Below, one piece after another: positions 1-9,432 of a stretch of 33,249 nucleotides of DNA; the first letter of the stretch is position 1, and each line of letters opens with the position of its first letter. The translations under genes were made by a program, and so were the position numbers. The stretch is from Flavobacteriaceae bacterium (GTDB lineage Bacteria; Bacteroidota; Bacteroidia; Flavobacteriales; Flavobacteriaceae): positions 1-33,249 of the forward strand of contig CANHBE010000001.1 of the NCBI GenBank assembly GCA_947458575.1. Reading direction: 5' to 3'. The notes under the pieces were generated by a model, which saw only the letters and a list, made by a program, of their open reading frames with translations, was not told the DNA's origin and searched no databases.

Positions 1-561
1 GTTCATCATGTGCTTACAGAACTAAAAATTAGAAGAGCAATTCTAATAGGACATTCTATGGGAGGCTACGTTGCACTTGCTTTTGCAGATCTCTTCCCAG
101 AGTATATGAAGGGTTTGGTATTGCTCAACTCGACATCTAAAGAAGATAATCCTGAACGAAAAACAAATCGGGATCGCGCTATCAAAGCTGTAAAGTCAGA
201 TTTTACCTCTTTTGTGCGACTTTCAATTTCCAATCTTTTTTATGAACACAACCGGGTAAGATTAAGTAATGAAATTGAGTCAATAAAATTAGAGGCGCTG
301 AAAACCCCTTTGCAAGGTATTGTGGCTGCATTAGAGGGAATGAAAATTAGAAAAAATCGCGAATTTTTGCTTCATCTTACTTCATTTCCAAAACTTCTCA
401 TTTTAGGAAAGAAAGACAGCGTGCTCAATTTCGAGGAAAGCGTCACGCAAACAGAAAATACTTCCGTTCAGGTGGTTGCGTTCCCGGACGGTCACATGAG
501 CCATATCGAAAACAAGAATGAGCTCTTAGACATTCTTTTAGGCTTTATCAAAGGCCTATAG
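1..561 (+). CDS. alpha/beta-fold hydrolase, 5' end cut by the window
   Basis: C-terminal part of an alpha/beta hydrolase; the frame is open through base 1, so the true start lies outside the window and the GTG at 10 is only the first internal start-like codon. The nucleophile elbow GHSMGG is visible near the beginning (Ser nucleophile), followed by the cap region. Near the C-terminus LLILGKKDSVL supplies the likely catalytic Asp and PDGHMSHIE the catalytic His, so the Ser-Asp-His triad is complete. About 187 residues are present, and the family is usually 250-270, so perhaps 70-80 residues are missing. The substrate cannot be inferred; esterase, lipase-like and C-C hydrolase activities are all possible. 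It converges on the nuclease gene at 569 with only 7 bases between the stops, too little for a dedicated terminator. Confidence 0.85.
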   Translation, partial: VHHVLTELKIRRAILIGHSMGGYVALAFADLFPEYMKGLVLLNSTSKEDNPERKTNRDRAIKAVKSDFTSFVRLSISNLFYEHNRVRLSNEIESIKLEALKTPLQGIVAALEGMKIRKNREFLLHLTSFPKLLILGKKDSVLNFEESVTQTENTSVQVVAFPDGHMSHIENKNELLDILLGFIKGL

Positions 562-568
562 GCTAAGC

Positions 569-3328
569 TCACAATTTTTCTTCAAACGGTATTGTTGGAT
601 CAAAAATCTCCTGAAGCAAGACTACAATTTCGTTGGTAAAATATTGCAATACTTCTTTTGTTATGATTGAATTTTCATTGTTTTCTGATTTGAAAATAAA
701 TGGCAAAAAGCCTGCACTGAGATTCTTAAAGGAAATTATGCCTGCCTCCATTTGACTAATTGTCGAATCTTCCATAAACATGTAGGAATATGCTAATACC
801 TGAATAATTTTGTCGTTTTTCAATTCTTTTGTAAGTCCGTCCCAGGTCTTTAAAACCATATTTCTCCTTTCAACCTTTCCTGTCTTGTAATCGATAACAC
901 GAACAATACCGTTTCTCTCTTCAATTCGATCAACATTACCCTTTATCAAAACTGGACAGGGTAATTTAGGGTCTGAAAGCCAACGCTGAAAAGTCGTCTC
1001 GATAGCGAGAATTCTGATTACATCACCATCATCTACAGCCTGTATTTCCTTCTTAATAAAGTTTTGTAGATGTCTCTTGGCAACTTCAAATGCTAACAAG
1101 TTGCGACCTTTGTTGATTTCACCTTCTCTATAAATCAATTTGAATTGGTTTCTCACTTCCTCTTCAATTAAATTTAAGAAACCTTGTAACACTGATTTTG
1201 TCAGTATTTTTCCTTCATAGGGTTTGTAAAAGGATCGCAGTGATTCATGAATAATAGTCCCAAGAGTATTTGCAGCAATTGTTTCTTCAACTTCTTCAAT
1301 TTCGCGAACCCGAAGAATTCTCTCTAGATAAAACGCAAATGGATTTCTTATATAACTGGTTAATGCTGACGGGGAAAAACTACTTTCAGCTATTTCGTGC
1401 AAACGATTTAGCACCAAATCTGACTTATAAATACTTCTCAATTTCGATGTAACCTTGGGCATTGCTGCATTAAAAATTTCATGAGAAATTGAATGATTCG
1501 GGCGGTTTTCAATCTCTATTTGAGTAATAAACCTGCTTTTTTCGCCTGCATCAAATCCTTCACTTTCGGTATTGTATAGCAGGAATACGTTCTTGGCCCG
1601 CTGCAATAAGTGGTAAAAGTGATAAGTGTAAATTGCGTCTTTTTCCTTATATGTTGGCAAACCATATTCTCGTTTTACATCATAGGGGATAAAAGAATTG
1701 CTTGATTTACCTGCTGGGAACTTGCCTTCGTTCATCGAAGTAATGATCACATTTTCAAAATCTAAAACTCTGCTTTCTAGAACTCCCATGACCTGAAGGC
1801 CGCTTAGGGGTTCGCCTTCAAAAGAAACCTCGGCCAAATCAACTATCTGCTTATATATGGAATACGCAATCTCCACAGTTGAAACATGACTGTACTGTGA
1901 GGCATAATTGATTAATTTATTGATGACTTTGTAGATCGAAAACAGAAATGCTTTAGCGATTTTTTCTTCTTCATTATCGCTAGAAATCTTTCCTTTAATC
2001 ACTTGAATTATCGCGACAATTCTATTTAATGATATTAAAACTTCTCCTTCCCACTTGTCAAACAGTAGATGAAACAACTCACAACGATTCTTCTGCAATT
2101 CGAACAATTTTGAATTTGAAATAAAAGAATAGTTATTTTTCTTGATAATCTCAACTAAAGGACCAGCGTTGACATATGAAGATATAAGTGGATGAGTCAA
2201 AACATCCAGAAGTTCTTTGTGATAAAAAGTGTAATTCCCTTTCCGTTTGATTGCACTAACATGCAATTTGAACAACTTGTTTACCAAGATTTGAGCTGGA
2301 TTATTCCTGCTAGAATAGCCCATTGTGATGTTTAATTTATCTACACTGTCCGGCAATGAATACAATACCGGCAGCAAAAGACTCTCATCTGCAAGGACAA
2401 TTGCCGTTCTGCTTAAATCGTTTTGAGAACTTTGGCTTTCTAATTTTTCTACAATGTTTCCAACGATTCTCGCTTGTCCGATAGACTTTGGCGTACCGAT
2501 AATATTTATTCTTTTCTTTTGATTAAACTCATTGCTAATCCATTCAAATGGGTTTGTTTTGTAAAAGGACCAATTCTTCTTGTACTGTCTAATAAACAAT
2601 CCGGCATCATGATCAGAATCTGACAGAAAAGACTCATCTATGTCCCAATAAATCTTTACATCAGCATTTACTTGAAGTTCCCTAAAAATTAACTCCTCCA
2701 CAGCGTTTAGTGCATTGAATCCGGCAAATATTAAATTCTTACCTCGGTACTGGCTATTATTTTCCTTTAGTCTATTTAATGCCTCTCTGTATATCATTCC
2801 TTGATATCCCTTTTTCTTCTGCAACAGGTGATTATAGAGGGATGAATAATATTCTGGAAGCCTTTTCCAAAAATCAAGATGTTTTTGTACAAGTTCTGAC
2901 CTAGGATCTGTGGTAACCGACCAGTGTTTGATTTCCTCAATATCATCCAAATATCGAAGAATTCTGTTTGGGTCTATTAGATATCTGTCAATCTCATTAA
3001 AATCCTGCAGTAGAGTTTTTCCCCAATTGGCAAAGATTTCAAATGACTGAGGCTCGGTATCTTTGCATTTTGTAACATAAACTTGATAAAACTCAAAAAG
3101 AATCTCAACAGGGTCTATTTGACGTAGTCCAGCGAGATCTTCCACGAAATCTTCTATGCTTAGTATTTGAGGAGAAAAAGTAGGGCTAGCAATTTGCTTT
3201 CTCAATGCATCGATTAAATAGATTCTTGCCCTCTTACTAGGTAAGACAACTATAGTTTCTGTTAATTCATCTTTGTAATCATGAATTAGAGTTTCGGCTA
3301 TTTTCCCAATAAACGATGTGTCTGTCAT
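569..3328 (-). CDS. AddB-like helicase/nuclease subunit (PD-(D/E)XK nuclease family)
   Basis: 919-residue protein with the layout of AddB/RexB subunits of bacterial double-strand-break repair enzymes. The N-terminus (IVVLPSKRARIYLIDAL) matches the degenerate helicase-like start of AddB. The C-terminal nuclease domain begins at FSPSALTSYIRNPFAFYL, has a conserved His in GTIIHESL, then VDRIEERNG with an acidic residue and the catalytic IDYKTGKVE. Its presumed partner, the AddA-like protein, is encoded at 6114-9296 on the same strand but separated by ompA and kbl. The position that is Cys in iron-sulfur AddB proteins (CPF.Y) is Asn here. The start at 3328 is the first Met of the conserved part; a hairpin terminator lies just upstream at 3340-3372, so transcription is separate from ompA or depends on readthrough. 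Family confident, exact subunit role inferred. Confidence 0.85.
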   Translation of the reverse strand: MTDTSFIGKIAETLIHDYKDELTETIVVLPSKRARIYLIDALRKQIASPTFSPQILSIEDFVEDLAGLRQIDPVEILFEFYQVYVTKCKDTEPQSFEIFANWGKTLLQDFNEIDRYLIDPNRILRYLDDIEEIKHWSVTTDPRSELVQKHLDFWKRLPEYYSSLYNHLLQKKKGYQGMIYREALNRLKENNSQYRGKNLIFAGFNALNAVEELIFRELQVNADVKIYWDIDESFLSDSDHDAGLFIRQYKKNWSFYKTNPFEWISNEFNQKKRINIIGTPKSIGQARIVGNIVEKLESQSSQNDLSRTAIVLADESLLLPVLYSLPDSVDKLNITMGYSSRNNPAQILVNKLFKLHVSAIKRKGNYTFYHKELLDVLTHPLISSYVNAGPLVEIIKKNNYSFISNSKLFELQKNRCELFHLLFDKWEGEVLISLNRIVAIIQVIKGKISSDNEEEKIAKAFLFSIYKVINKLINYASQYSHVSTVEIAYSIYKQIVDLAEVSFEGEPLSGLQVMGVLESRVLDFENVIITSMNEGKFPAGKSSNSFIPYDVKREYGLPTYKEKDAIYTYHFYHLLQRAKNVFLLYNTESEGFDAGEKSRFITQIEIENRPNHSISHEIFNAAMPKVTSKLRSIYKSDLVLNRLHEIAESSFSPSALTSYIRNPFAFYLERILRVREIEEVEETIAANTLGTIIHESLRSFYKPYEGKILTKSVLQGFLNLIEEEVRNQFKLIYREGEINKGRNLLAFEVAKRHLQNFIKKEIQAVDDGDVIRILAIETTFQRWLSDPKLPCPVLIKGNVDRIEERNGIVRVIDYKTGKVERRNMVLKTWDGLTKELKNDKIIQVLAYSYMFMEDSTISQMEAGIISFKNLSAGFLPFIFKSENNENSIITKEVLQYFTNEIVVLLQEIFDPTIPFEEKL

Positions 3329-3339
3329 TTTATAAAAAT

Positions 3340-3372
3340 AAAAAACGTCTCAATAACTTGAGACGTTTTTTT
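3340..3372. terminator. bidirectional intrinsic terminator after the OmpA gene
   Basis: A perfect 14-bp stem (3340-3353 with 3358-3371) closes a 4-base loop (taac). It is flanked by A-runs on the left and T-runs on the right, so it can act on both strands. On the minus strand it lies 20 bases past the OmpA stop and just before the AddB-like start. Confidence 0.85.
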
Positions 3373-3391
3373 AAAATATTATCAAGAAGAA

Positions 3392-4798
3392 TTATCTAAC
3401 CAAATTCACTTCAACTCTTCTGTTATTAGCTTTACCAGCTTTAGTTTTATTGCTATCTATAGGCTTACTTTCTCCAAAACCAGTAGAGGTTAATCTTTCC
3501 TCTGCAACTCCATTTGTTACCAAATAATCCTTAACTGCTTTGGCTCTGTCTTCTGAAAGTTTCTGATTAGCAGCATCTTTTCCATCGCTGTCAGTATGAC
3601 CTTCAATGCTAAACTTCGAATCTGGGTACTCTTTCAAGATTGCTGCAATAGATTGCAGAACAGGGTAAGTTTGTTGTTGGAAAGTAGATTTACCAGAGTT
3701 AAACAATATTGTTTTCGCGTATGCATTCAACTTCTTAACTTGCTCCTCAGAAATTTCTGGACATCCTTTGTTAGCAACGGTACCTTTTACATCAACACAC
3801 TTATCATCTTTATCCAAAACTCCGTCTCCGTCTGTGTCTGGCCAAGGACATCCACCATTTTCTTTTGGACCTTTAACTTCAGGACATTTGTCAGACTTAT
3901 CTGTAACACCATCTCCATCAGCATCTGGACAACCGTTCAAAGATTTAGGACCTGCAACTTCTGGACAAGCATCATCTTTGTCAGCTATTCCATCTGCATC
4001 CGTATCAGGGCATCCTTGGAACTCAGCTAATCCAGCAACATCTGGACATGAATCACTACCATCAATTATACCATCACCATCAGTATCTGGACAACCTTTA
4101 AATTGCTTAAGACCAGCAACTTCAGGACACGCATCATCTTTGTCGTATATACCATCACCATCTGTATCTTTACCTCCAAATTTAAATGTTAAACCTGCGA
4201 AATGCTGCATGTGTGATGGAACATTCTGCTCGGGAATTCTTGCTTCATTATCAAATGAGTACTTGTATGTAGACTGAAACGACAAACCAACCATTTCTGT
4301 GAACCAAAAGGTCAGTCCAAAACCACCGTTTGCGGTTCCGAAACTAGCATCACCCATAGAAGCGTAACCTCCTCCAACATGCATCGAAGGATCTACAACT
4401 TTCCAACCAAACATTTTAGCAAAACTATATTTGATTTCTCCATCCGCAGCATAGTAACTTAAGTCGCCTGGATTGATTACAGTATAATCACCTGGAATCG
4501 TAACTCGTGGCTCAACCCATCTTTTGATTCTGTTAACGGATCCTGTAATTCCGAAAGAAAAACTTCCGCCAACATTTCGTGATACATTGATGTATGATAC
4601 AGATGGAAGGATATTCCAATTATCATTTACATTGAAATACTGAGAAAATTGATCTTCAATGCTAGAAGCCGCACTAACTCGAGTGTCAACCGCATTTGTT
4701 CCAAAGGAAATAGCCCATGGGTTGTTACTATCTTGTGCCTGTGAACTTAGTCCAGTAAACATTAAAACAGCAGCAAATAATTTGTTAAGATGTTTCAT
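3392..4798 (-). CDS. OmpA-family outer-membrane protein with five thrombospondin type 3 repeats
   Basis: 468 residues from the preferred Met at 4798 (MKHLNKLF...); the frame is open 15 codons further, but that stretch is not signal-peptide-like and runs into the promoter. Order: signal peptide ending near SSQAQ; about 190 residues of likely eight-stranded outer-membrane barrel, rich in aromatic and Gly residues; five tandem calcium-binding TSP3 repeats of the form DTDGDGIxDxxDxCP; then an OmpA peptidoglycan-binding domain with FSIEGHTDSDG and the NNRRVEV ending. It should anchor the outer membrane to the wall, with the acidic repeats as a calcium-stiffened spacer. A consensus promoter sits at 4832-4862 and a terminator at 3340-3372, so it is a single-gene unit inserted between the two AddAB-like genes. 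The specific partner or cargo, if any, is unknown. Confidence 0.93.
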   Translation of the reverse strand: MKHLNKLFAAVLMFTGLSSQAQDSNNPWAISFGTNAVDTRVSAASSIEDQFSQYFNVNDNWNILPSVSYINVSRNVGGSFSFGITGSVNRIKRWVEPRVTIPGDYTVINPGDLSYYAADGEIKYSFAKMFGWKVVDPSMHVGGGYASMGDASFGTANGGFGLTFWFTEMVGLSFQSTYKYSFDNEARIPEQNVPSHMQHFAGLTFKFGGKDTDGDGIYDKDDACPEVAGLKQFKGCPDTDGDGIIDGSDSCPDVAGLAEFQGCPDTDADGIADKDDACPEVAGPKSLNGCPDADGDGVTDKSDKCPEVKGPKENGGCPWPDTDGDGVLDKDDKCVDVKGTVANKGCPEISEEQVKKLNAYAKTILFNSGKSTFQQQTYPVLQSIAAILKEYPDSKFSIEGHTDSDGKDAANQKLSEDRAKAVKDYLVTNGVAEERLTSTGFGESKPIDSNKTKAGKANNRRVEVNLVR

Positions 4799-4831
4799 AC
4801 TTAAATTTGTTAGATTACAATAATTGTTAGG

Positions 4832-4862
4832 CAAAAATAACATCTAAATTCTTAATTACAAA
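4832..4862 (-). promoter_or_regulatory. Bacteroidota promoter of the OmpA gene
   Basis: On the minus strand: TTTG (4862-4859), 19 bases, then TATTTTTG (4839-4832). This is an exact match to the TTTG-N19-TAnnTTTG consensus. The start codon at 4798 follows about 33 bases downstream. Confidence 0.85.
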
Positions 4863-4908
4863 ATGAAATGTTAAAAAAAAGCCTGCTAATAACTTAATGA
4901 AGTGATAA

Positions 4909-6102
4909 TTACACCACATTTAACATTTTCCCCACTTCCGAAAACGCAGATATAGCGATATCTATTTGTTGCTTTGTGTGCGCCGCTGACAATTGAACTC
5001 TAATTCTTGCTTTGCCTTTTGGCACGACAGGGAAGAAAAAACCAACAACATAAACGCCTCTTTTAAGCAATTCATCTGCCATAGTCTGAGACAATTGAGC
5101 ATCGTAGAGCATCACAGGAACAATAGCAGAATCTCCATCAATAATGTCAAAACCTGCTTTTTTGATTTGCTCCTTAAAATATTTTGTATTCCATTCGAGT
5201 TTGTCTCTCAGAGTTGTTTCTTTCTCAAGCAAATCAAAAACTTTAATTGAAGCTCCGACTATTGCGGGCGCTAAGGAATTGGAAAACAGATAAGGCCTAG
5301 ATCTTTGTCTCAAAATCTCGATAATTTCCTTACGACCTGTTGTATATCCTCCCATTGCTCCTCCAAGCGCCTTACCAAGTGTGCCGGTAATTATGTCAAC
5401 TCTTCCCATTACTCCCTTGGCTTCTAAAGTTCCTTTCCCTGTCGCTCCGATGAACCCGGCTGCATGACATTCATCCACCATAACAAGCGCATTGTATTTG
5501 TCTGCCAAATCACATATTTTATCTAATGGAGCAACAATGCCATCCATTGAAAAAACACCGTCAGTCACTATAAGCTTGTAGCGAGCATTTGAGGCATCGG
5601 CTTGAATCAATTGAGATTCTAAATCCTGCATGTTACTGTTTTCGTATCGATACCTTTTAGCTTTGCAAAGTCTAACCCCATCAATTATCGAAGCGTGATT
5701 AAGACTATCCGAAATGATGGCATCTTCTTCATTAAACAAAGGTTCAAAAACTCCTCCATTTGCATCGAAAGCAGCTGCATAAAGTATTGTGTCTTCAGTA
5801 CCATAGAATGCTGCTATTCTCTTTTCAAGGGTCTTATGGATGTCTTGAGTCCCGCAAATGAACCGAACTGAGGACATCCCAAATCCGTGTGAGTCCAAAG
5901 TGTCTTTCGCTGCCTTAATGACGTCAGGATGTGAAGATAACCCCAAATAATTGTTGGCACAAAAATTCAGTACTTTCTCTCCACTTTCAATTTCTATTTC
6001 AGCTCCCTGAGACGAAGTGATAATTCTTTCCCTTTTAAACAATCCGTTTTCCTTGATTGTATTTAACTCATCTTCAAGGCATTGCTTTAAATTTCCGTAC
6101 AT
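4909..6102 (-). CDS. kbl: glycine C-acetyltransferase (2-amino-3-ketobutyrate CoA ligase)
   Basis: 397 residues, essentially the length of E. coli Kbl, with no gaps evident. A PLP-dependent alpha-oxoamine synthase that interconverts 2-amino-3-oxobutanoate plus CoA with glycine plus acetyl-CoA, in threonine breakdown. Visible signatures: NFCANNYLGLSSHP near residue 50, VMVDECHAAGF (PLP Asp and stacking His, near 209-213) and TGTLGKALGGAMGG with the Schiff-base Lys at 244. The sequence FSNSLAPA is typical of Kbl rather than of 8-amino-7-oxononanoate or 5-aminolevulinate synthases. Threonine dehydrogenase (tdh), its usual partner, is not in the window. It starts 11 bases after the AddA-like stop on the same strand, so the two are probably cotranscribed. 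I see no clear hairpin terminator after it. Confidence 0.93.
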   Translation of the reverse strand: MYGNLKQCLEDELNTIKENGLFKRERIITSSQGAEIEIESGEKVLNFCANNYLGLSSHPDVIKAAKDTLDSHGFGMSSVRFICGTQDIHKTLEKRIAAFYGTEDTILYAAAFDANGGVFEPLFNEEDAIISDSLNHASIIDGVRLCKAKRYRYENSNMQDLESQLIQADASNARYKLIVTDGVFSMDGIVAPLDKICDLADKYNALVMVDECHAAGFIGATGKGTLEAKGVMGRVDIITGTLGKALGGAMGGYTTGRKEIIEILRQRSRPYLFSNSLAPAIVGASIKVFDLLEKETTLRDKLEWNTKYFKEQIKKAGFDIIDGDSAIVPVMLYDAQLSQTMADELLKRGVYVVGFFFPVVPKGKARIRVQLSAAHTKQQIDIAISAFSEVGKMLNVV

Positions 6103-6113
6103 AATTTCATATT

Positions 6114-9100
6114 TTACAATTGAACTAACTCGATTTTTTCGCCAATATAAACCAAAGTCTTGGCTTTTACCACAAATTTCATTTTTTCCAATACCATCTG
6201 GTAGTTTTCTAATTGAAGACGATGTTTCTCCTGATGTAATCCGGTCTTATAGTCAAGAATGAAAGCGTGATTATTTGAATTGATTACAACTCGGTCTGGT
6301 ATTAGAAGACTTCCTTCATTATTAATAATAACTTGCTCGCTGTAAACTTTTTCTGCATCGGAGAAAAAGACCGACAGCTCTTTGTGGCTCACTATTTCAC
6401 TGATTGTCTTGCCAACTTTCCCCATTTGGCTACGCTGAATTAATCCAACTTCAACTGCATTTTCAATAGCGCTCTTTAAATCACTTTCTTTGACAACCCA
6501 AGAAAGAATTTTATGAATCAAATTACCATATTCTATGGCCGATTCTTGGTAAGTCCCCCAAAGACCAGAATCCCTCTGAGCAATTCTTATTCTTTTGGGA
6601 TCGAATTTGGAAAGCACTTCAACTATTAGATTTTGATTAAATGGTGTTGAATGATCAATTGATAATCTATCGACTTTACCAAAAGAGTAATGGGTTTTGT
6701 TTTTATCATAAATATTGATACTCTCTAAATATTTCACAAAGAAAGATGCCATGTTGTTGGGGAAAGTCCCGTCCTTTCTCGGTTGAATTTCAGTGGAAAT
6801 AATGTGCAGTTGCTCCTCTGCTCTTGTCAATGCTACGTACAATATGTTGATATTGTCCAATAATTCCTCTTGCTTCTGCTTCTTGTATTCAACTGATGCA
6901 TGTTCTCCAAAATTTTCTACAGATCGACTGTTATCTATCAGGACTCTTGATAATCCATAATCATCGTTGGTGTTTTTTATCCAAATTCTTTCTTTTGGAC
7001 TTTTCTCGTATTCTTCCTCAGCAAAAGGGAAAATAACAACGGGAAATTCGAGTCCTTTGGATTTATGAACTGTTAGAATCCGAACCGCATCAGTTTCTTC
7101 AGGCAACGGAACGCTATGTTTATTTGAATTCTCTTTCCAATACGATAAAAAATCTGAAATACCAGCTTGCTTGTGATAATCCCGTTCCAAAATCAAATCC
7201 AAAAAACATTGCAAGTAGGCATCGCGATACTTTGAATCAACAAGCACCCCAATTAATAGCTCAACCGCTTCGTAAAGGGACTTTCTTCTTAATTCAGTCC
7301 ATTTAATTGATATATCAAATTCGTGAAGCCAAGCCTCAAATTGGACTTCTTTCTCCAGTTTCATTCCCGCAGCAATAAAGTCGTGTTTCTCAAAAGAATG
7401 ATTTAATTTACAAGAAAGATAATAGAGCATATTTGCTTTTGACTCTCGGTTGTTCTGATTGTGTAGATATTCTAATACACTTACAATAAACTTGACTTCA
7501 GGTGAATTATCAATCAATAACGTTTCTGACGAAATAATTGGGATACTGTGCTGGGACAAATAATTTGCCAATTCAACGCCTTGAATTTTCTTTCTGGTGA
7601 GAATTGCAATCTGTTTGTAGCTGAATCCTTGTTGAAGGCTTTCCTTTATTCTATCAAGGGAAGCTTTGCAATACATAGTTTTGCGATCTAGCTCTTCTTC
7701 ATTTAGATCGATATCCTCTTCCGATTTTGAAGCTAAAAAAGTTATACCAACATACCCGCCTTGCTTGTCAGTGCATAACTGCTGGCTGTGGTTTTGATAC
7801 AGATTCTTGTAATTTGGATCTTCAAATTCTCCAGACAAGAATCTAAAAAAGCTGTTATTAAAAGTAATCACTTCTGAATAACTGCGATAATTTGTGTCTA
7901 ATTCAAATACTTTTTTGTCTTTATTGTGGAAGGGATTATTACAATTACTTAATTCAATAAATTGTTCTGCCTTTCCTCCTCTCCATCTATAGATGGACTG
8001 CTTTGGGTCGCCAACAATCATTAACGTTCCTTTGTTCTCTGGCCCAAATTCACTAGATAAAGCATTATCTATCAATGGAACTAGGTTCTGCCATTGCATT
8101 TCTGAGGTATCTTGAAATTCATCGATAAAGAAATGGTGATATTTTTCTCCTATTCTTTCGTAGATAAAAGGAGCAGGTTGGTTCTGAATGTGATGATAAA
8201 TAAGTGAATTAAACTCAGCAATCGACAGTAGATTTTGCTCTTTCTGGATAACTGTCAACTCTGCCGAAATTGTATTCAAAAGTGACAACGGCGTAATATT
8301 CTTTAAAACAGCTTTGTAAAACGCGATCCTTTCAAAATTTTGGTAAGCCTCATTTAGTAGAACCACAATTTTTGGAAGGAGTAAATTTATTTCAGAAACA
8401 TCCGTAGCAGATTTGTTTAATTGAACACTATCAACAGTTTCGAACTTTTTGTTACTTTCTTTGAAATTTCCCAAACTAATACTTCGCAAATGATTGGGAA
8501 AAGTTCCTCTTGAAAACGAACTCAAATTAATGTTTGAATTCGAAAGTAATTCCAATGCGGCGTTTCCAATATTAATGTTAATTTGTTCAAGATGTTCCTT
8601 CGAGTCCTGAATCTTTTTCTTGGCCTCTATAAAGTCTTCGATTTCATTTTTGTGAAGCTCATCTATTTGTTCTCTGTTGTTCTCGCTGTAAAGAAGTTTA
8701 CTTACTTCGAAAATCTCTCGGGTAATGTCCCACGATTTATCACTATCTGTCTTCTCAAAAGCAAAATCGACAAGGAGATTAGTGATGCTCTCTGATTGTC
8801 CAGCCTGCGAGACAATAGATTCGACAGCCTCAATTAATAAAGAGTCAGTGTCCAAAACAACTTCAAATGTAATTGGCAGATCCAAATCATAAGCAAAAGC
8901 CCGAATTACTTTGTGTGTAAATTTATCAATGGTTAATATGTCAAAAGAAGCATAATTGTGCACTAAGTGCTTTATGATTTTTCGAGCTTTTTCCTTTAAT
9001 TCTAAAGTTGACTTATTAGTCTCTTTCGATAATTGCTCTAATAATTGCTTTGATTTTTCACTTGCTTCAGGTCTCGAAAACTGATGTAAATTATAAACTA

Positions 9101-9296
9101 TACGGCTTTTCATCTCATGAACAGCCTTGTTTGTAAATGTTATGGCTAAAATATTCCGATAACTATCATTTCTCGGAGACGAAAGGATAATTTTCAGGTA
9201 CTCTTTGACTAATGTGTAGGTCTTTCCTGATCCGGCTGAAGCATCATATACGGAGAACGAAGGTATATCTTTACTTACTATTTCCTCCATTATCAT
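6114..9296 (-). CDS. AddA-like UvrD/Rep-family helicase with C-terminal nuclease
   Basis: 1060 residues with all landmarks of an SF1A RecB/AddA helicase. Walker A is ASAGSGKT (Lys25), ITFTNKAVHEMKSRI is motif Ia, FIDEFQDTSEMQW is Walker B, VGDPKQSIYRWRGG is motif III, RILTVHKSKGLEFPVV is motif V and NILYVALTRAEEQL is motif VI. The C-terminus carries a PD-(D/E)XK nuclease: GNLIHKIL (His), IPDRVVI (Asp) and ILDYKTG (Asp, Lys). This fits the 3'-5' translocating motor of an AddAB-type enzyme that resects double-strand breaks for RecA loading. The partner is the AddB-like protein at 569-3328. Two in-frame Met codons (9296, 9290) are possible starts. It is divergent from the superoxide dismutase gene; I find no clear TAnnTTTG box for it. 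Confidence 0.9.
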   Translation of the reverse strand: MIMEEIVSKDIPSFSVYDASAGSGKTYTLVKEYLKIILSSPRNDSYRNILAITFTNKAVHEMKSRIVYNLHQFSRPEASEKSKQLLEQLSKETNKSTLELKEKARKIIKHLVHNYASFDILTIDKFTHKVIRAFAYDLDLPITFEVVLDTDSLLIEAVESIVSQAGQSESITNLLVDFAFEKTDSDKSWDITREIFEVSKLLYSENNREQIDELHKNEIEDFIEAKKKIQDSKEHLEQININIGNAALELLSNSNINLSSFSRGTFPNHLRSISLGNFKESNKKFETVDSVQLNKSATDVSEINLLLPKIVVLLNEAYQNFERIAFYKAVLKNITPLSLLNTISAELTVIQKEQNLLSIAEFNSLIYHHIQNQPAPFIYERIGEKYHHFFIDEFQDTSEMQWQNLVPLIDNALSSEFGPENKGTLMIVGDPKQSIYRWRGGKAEQFIELSNCNNPFHNKDKKVFELDTNYRSYSEVITFNNSFFRFLSGEFEDPNYKNLYQNHSQQLCTDKQGGYVGITFLASKSEEDIDLNEEELDRKTMYCKASLDRIKESLQQGFSYKQIAILTRKKIQGVELANYLSQHSIPIISSETLLIDNSPEVKFIVSVLEYLHNQNNRESKANMLYYLSCKLNHSFEKHDFIAAGMKLEKEVQFEAWLHEFDISIKWTELRRKSLYEAVELLIGVLVDSKYRDAYLQCFLDLILERDYHKQAGISDFLSYWKENSNKHSVPLPEETDAVRILTVHKSKGLEFPVVIFPFAEEEYEKSPKERIWIKNTNDDYGLSRVLIDNSRSVENFGEHASVEYKKQKQEELLDNINILYVALTRAEEQLHIISTEIQPRKDGTFPNNMASFFVKYLESINIYDKNKTHYSFGKVDRLSIDHSTPFNQNLIVEVLSKFDPKRIRIAQRDSGLWGTYQESAIEYGNLIHKILSWVVKESDLKSAIENAVEVGLIQRSQMGKVGKTISEIVSHKELSVFFSDAEKVYSEQVIINNEGSLLIPDRVVINSNNHAFILDYKTGLHQEKHRLQLENYQMVLEKMKFVVKAKTLVYIGEKIELVQL

Positions 9297-9366
9297 TTTG
9301 TTTGTTAAAGTTTGTCATTCAGCGCTACTTTACTGGCTCTCTTAGCCAAATAATTAGAATAAGGTG

Positions 9367-9397
9367 TTTCTTTTCCAAAGTTAAATCATTAATTTTG
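9367..9397 (+). promoter_or_regulatory. promoter of the superoxide dismutase gene
   Basis: TAATTTTG at 9390-9397 is a perfect TAnnTTTG minus-7 box. TTTC at 9367-9370 lies 19 bases upstream, one base from the TTTG minus-33 consensus. The ATG follows 35 bases after the box. Confidence 0.75.
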
Positions 9398-9432
9398 AAT
9401 AAAAATTTTTACGAACTACTAAAACTACATTT

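Noticed and set aside
3768..4277. 169-residue Ser/Pro-rich open frame on the plus strand
   Set aside because: It is the antisense reading of the five TSP3 repeats of the OmpA gene; its repetitive SGQ/SPSVS pattern mirrors those repeats.
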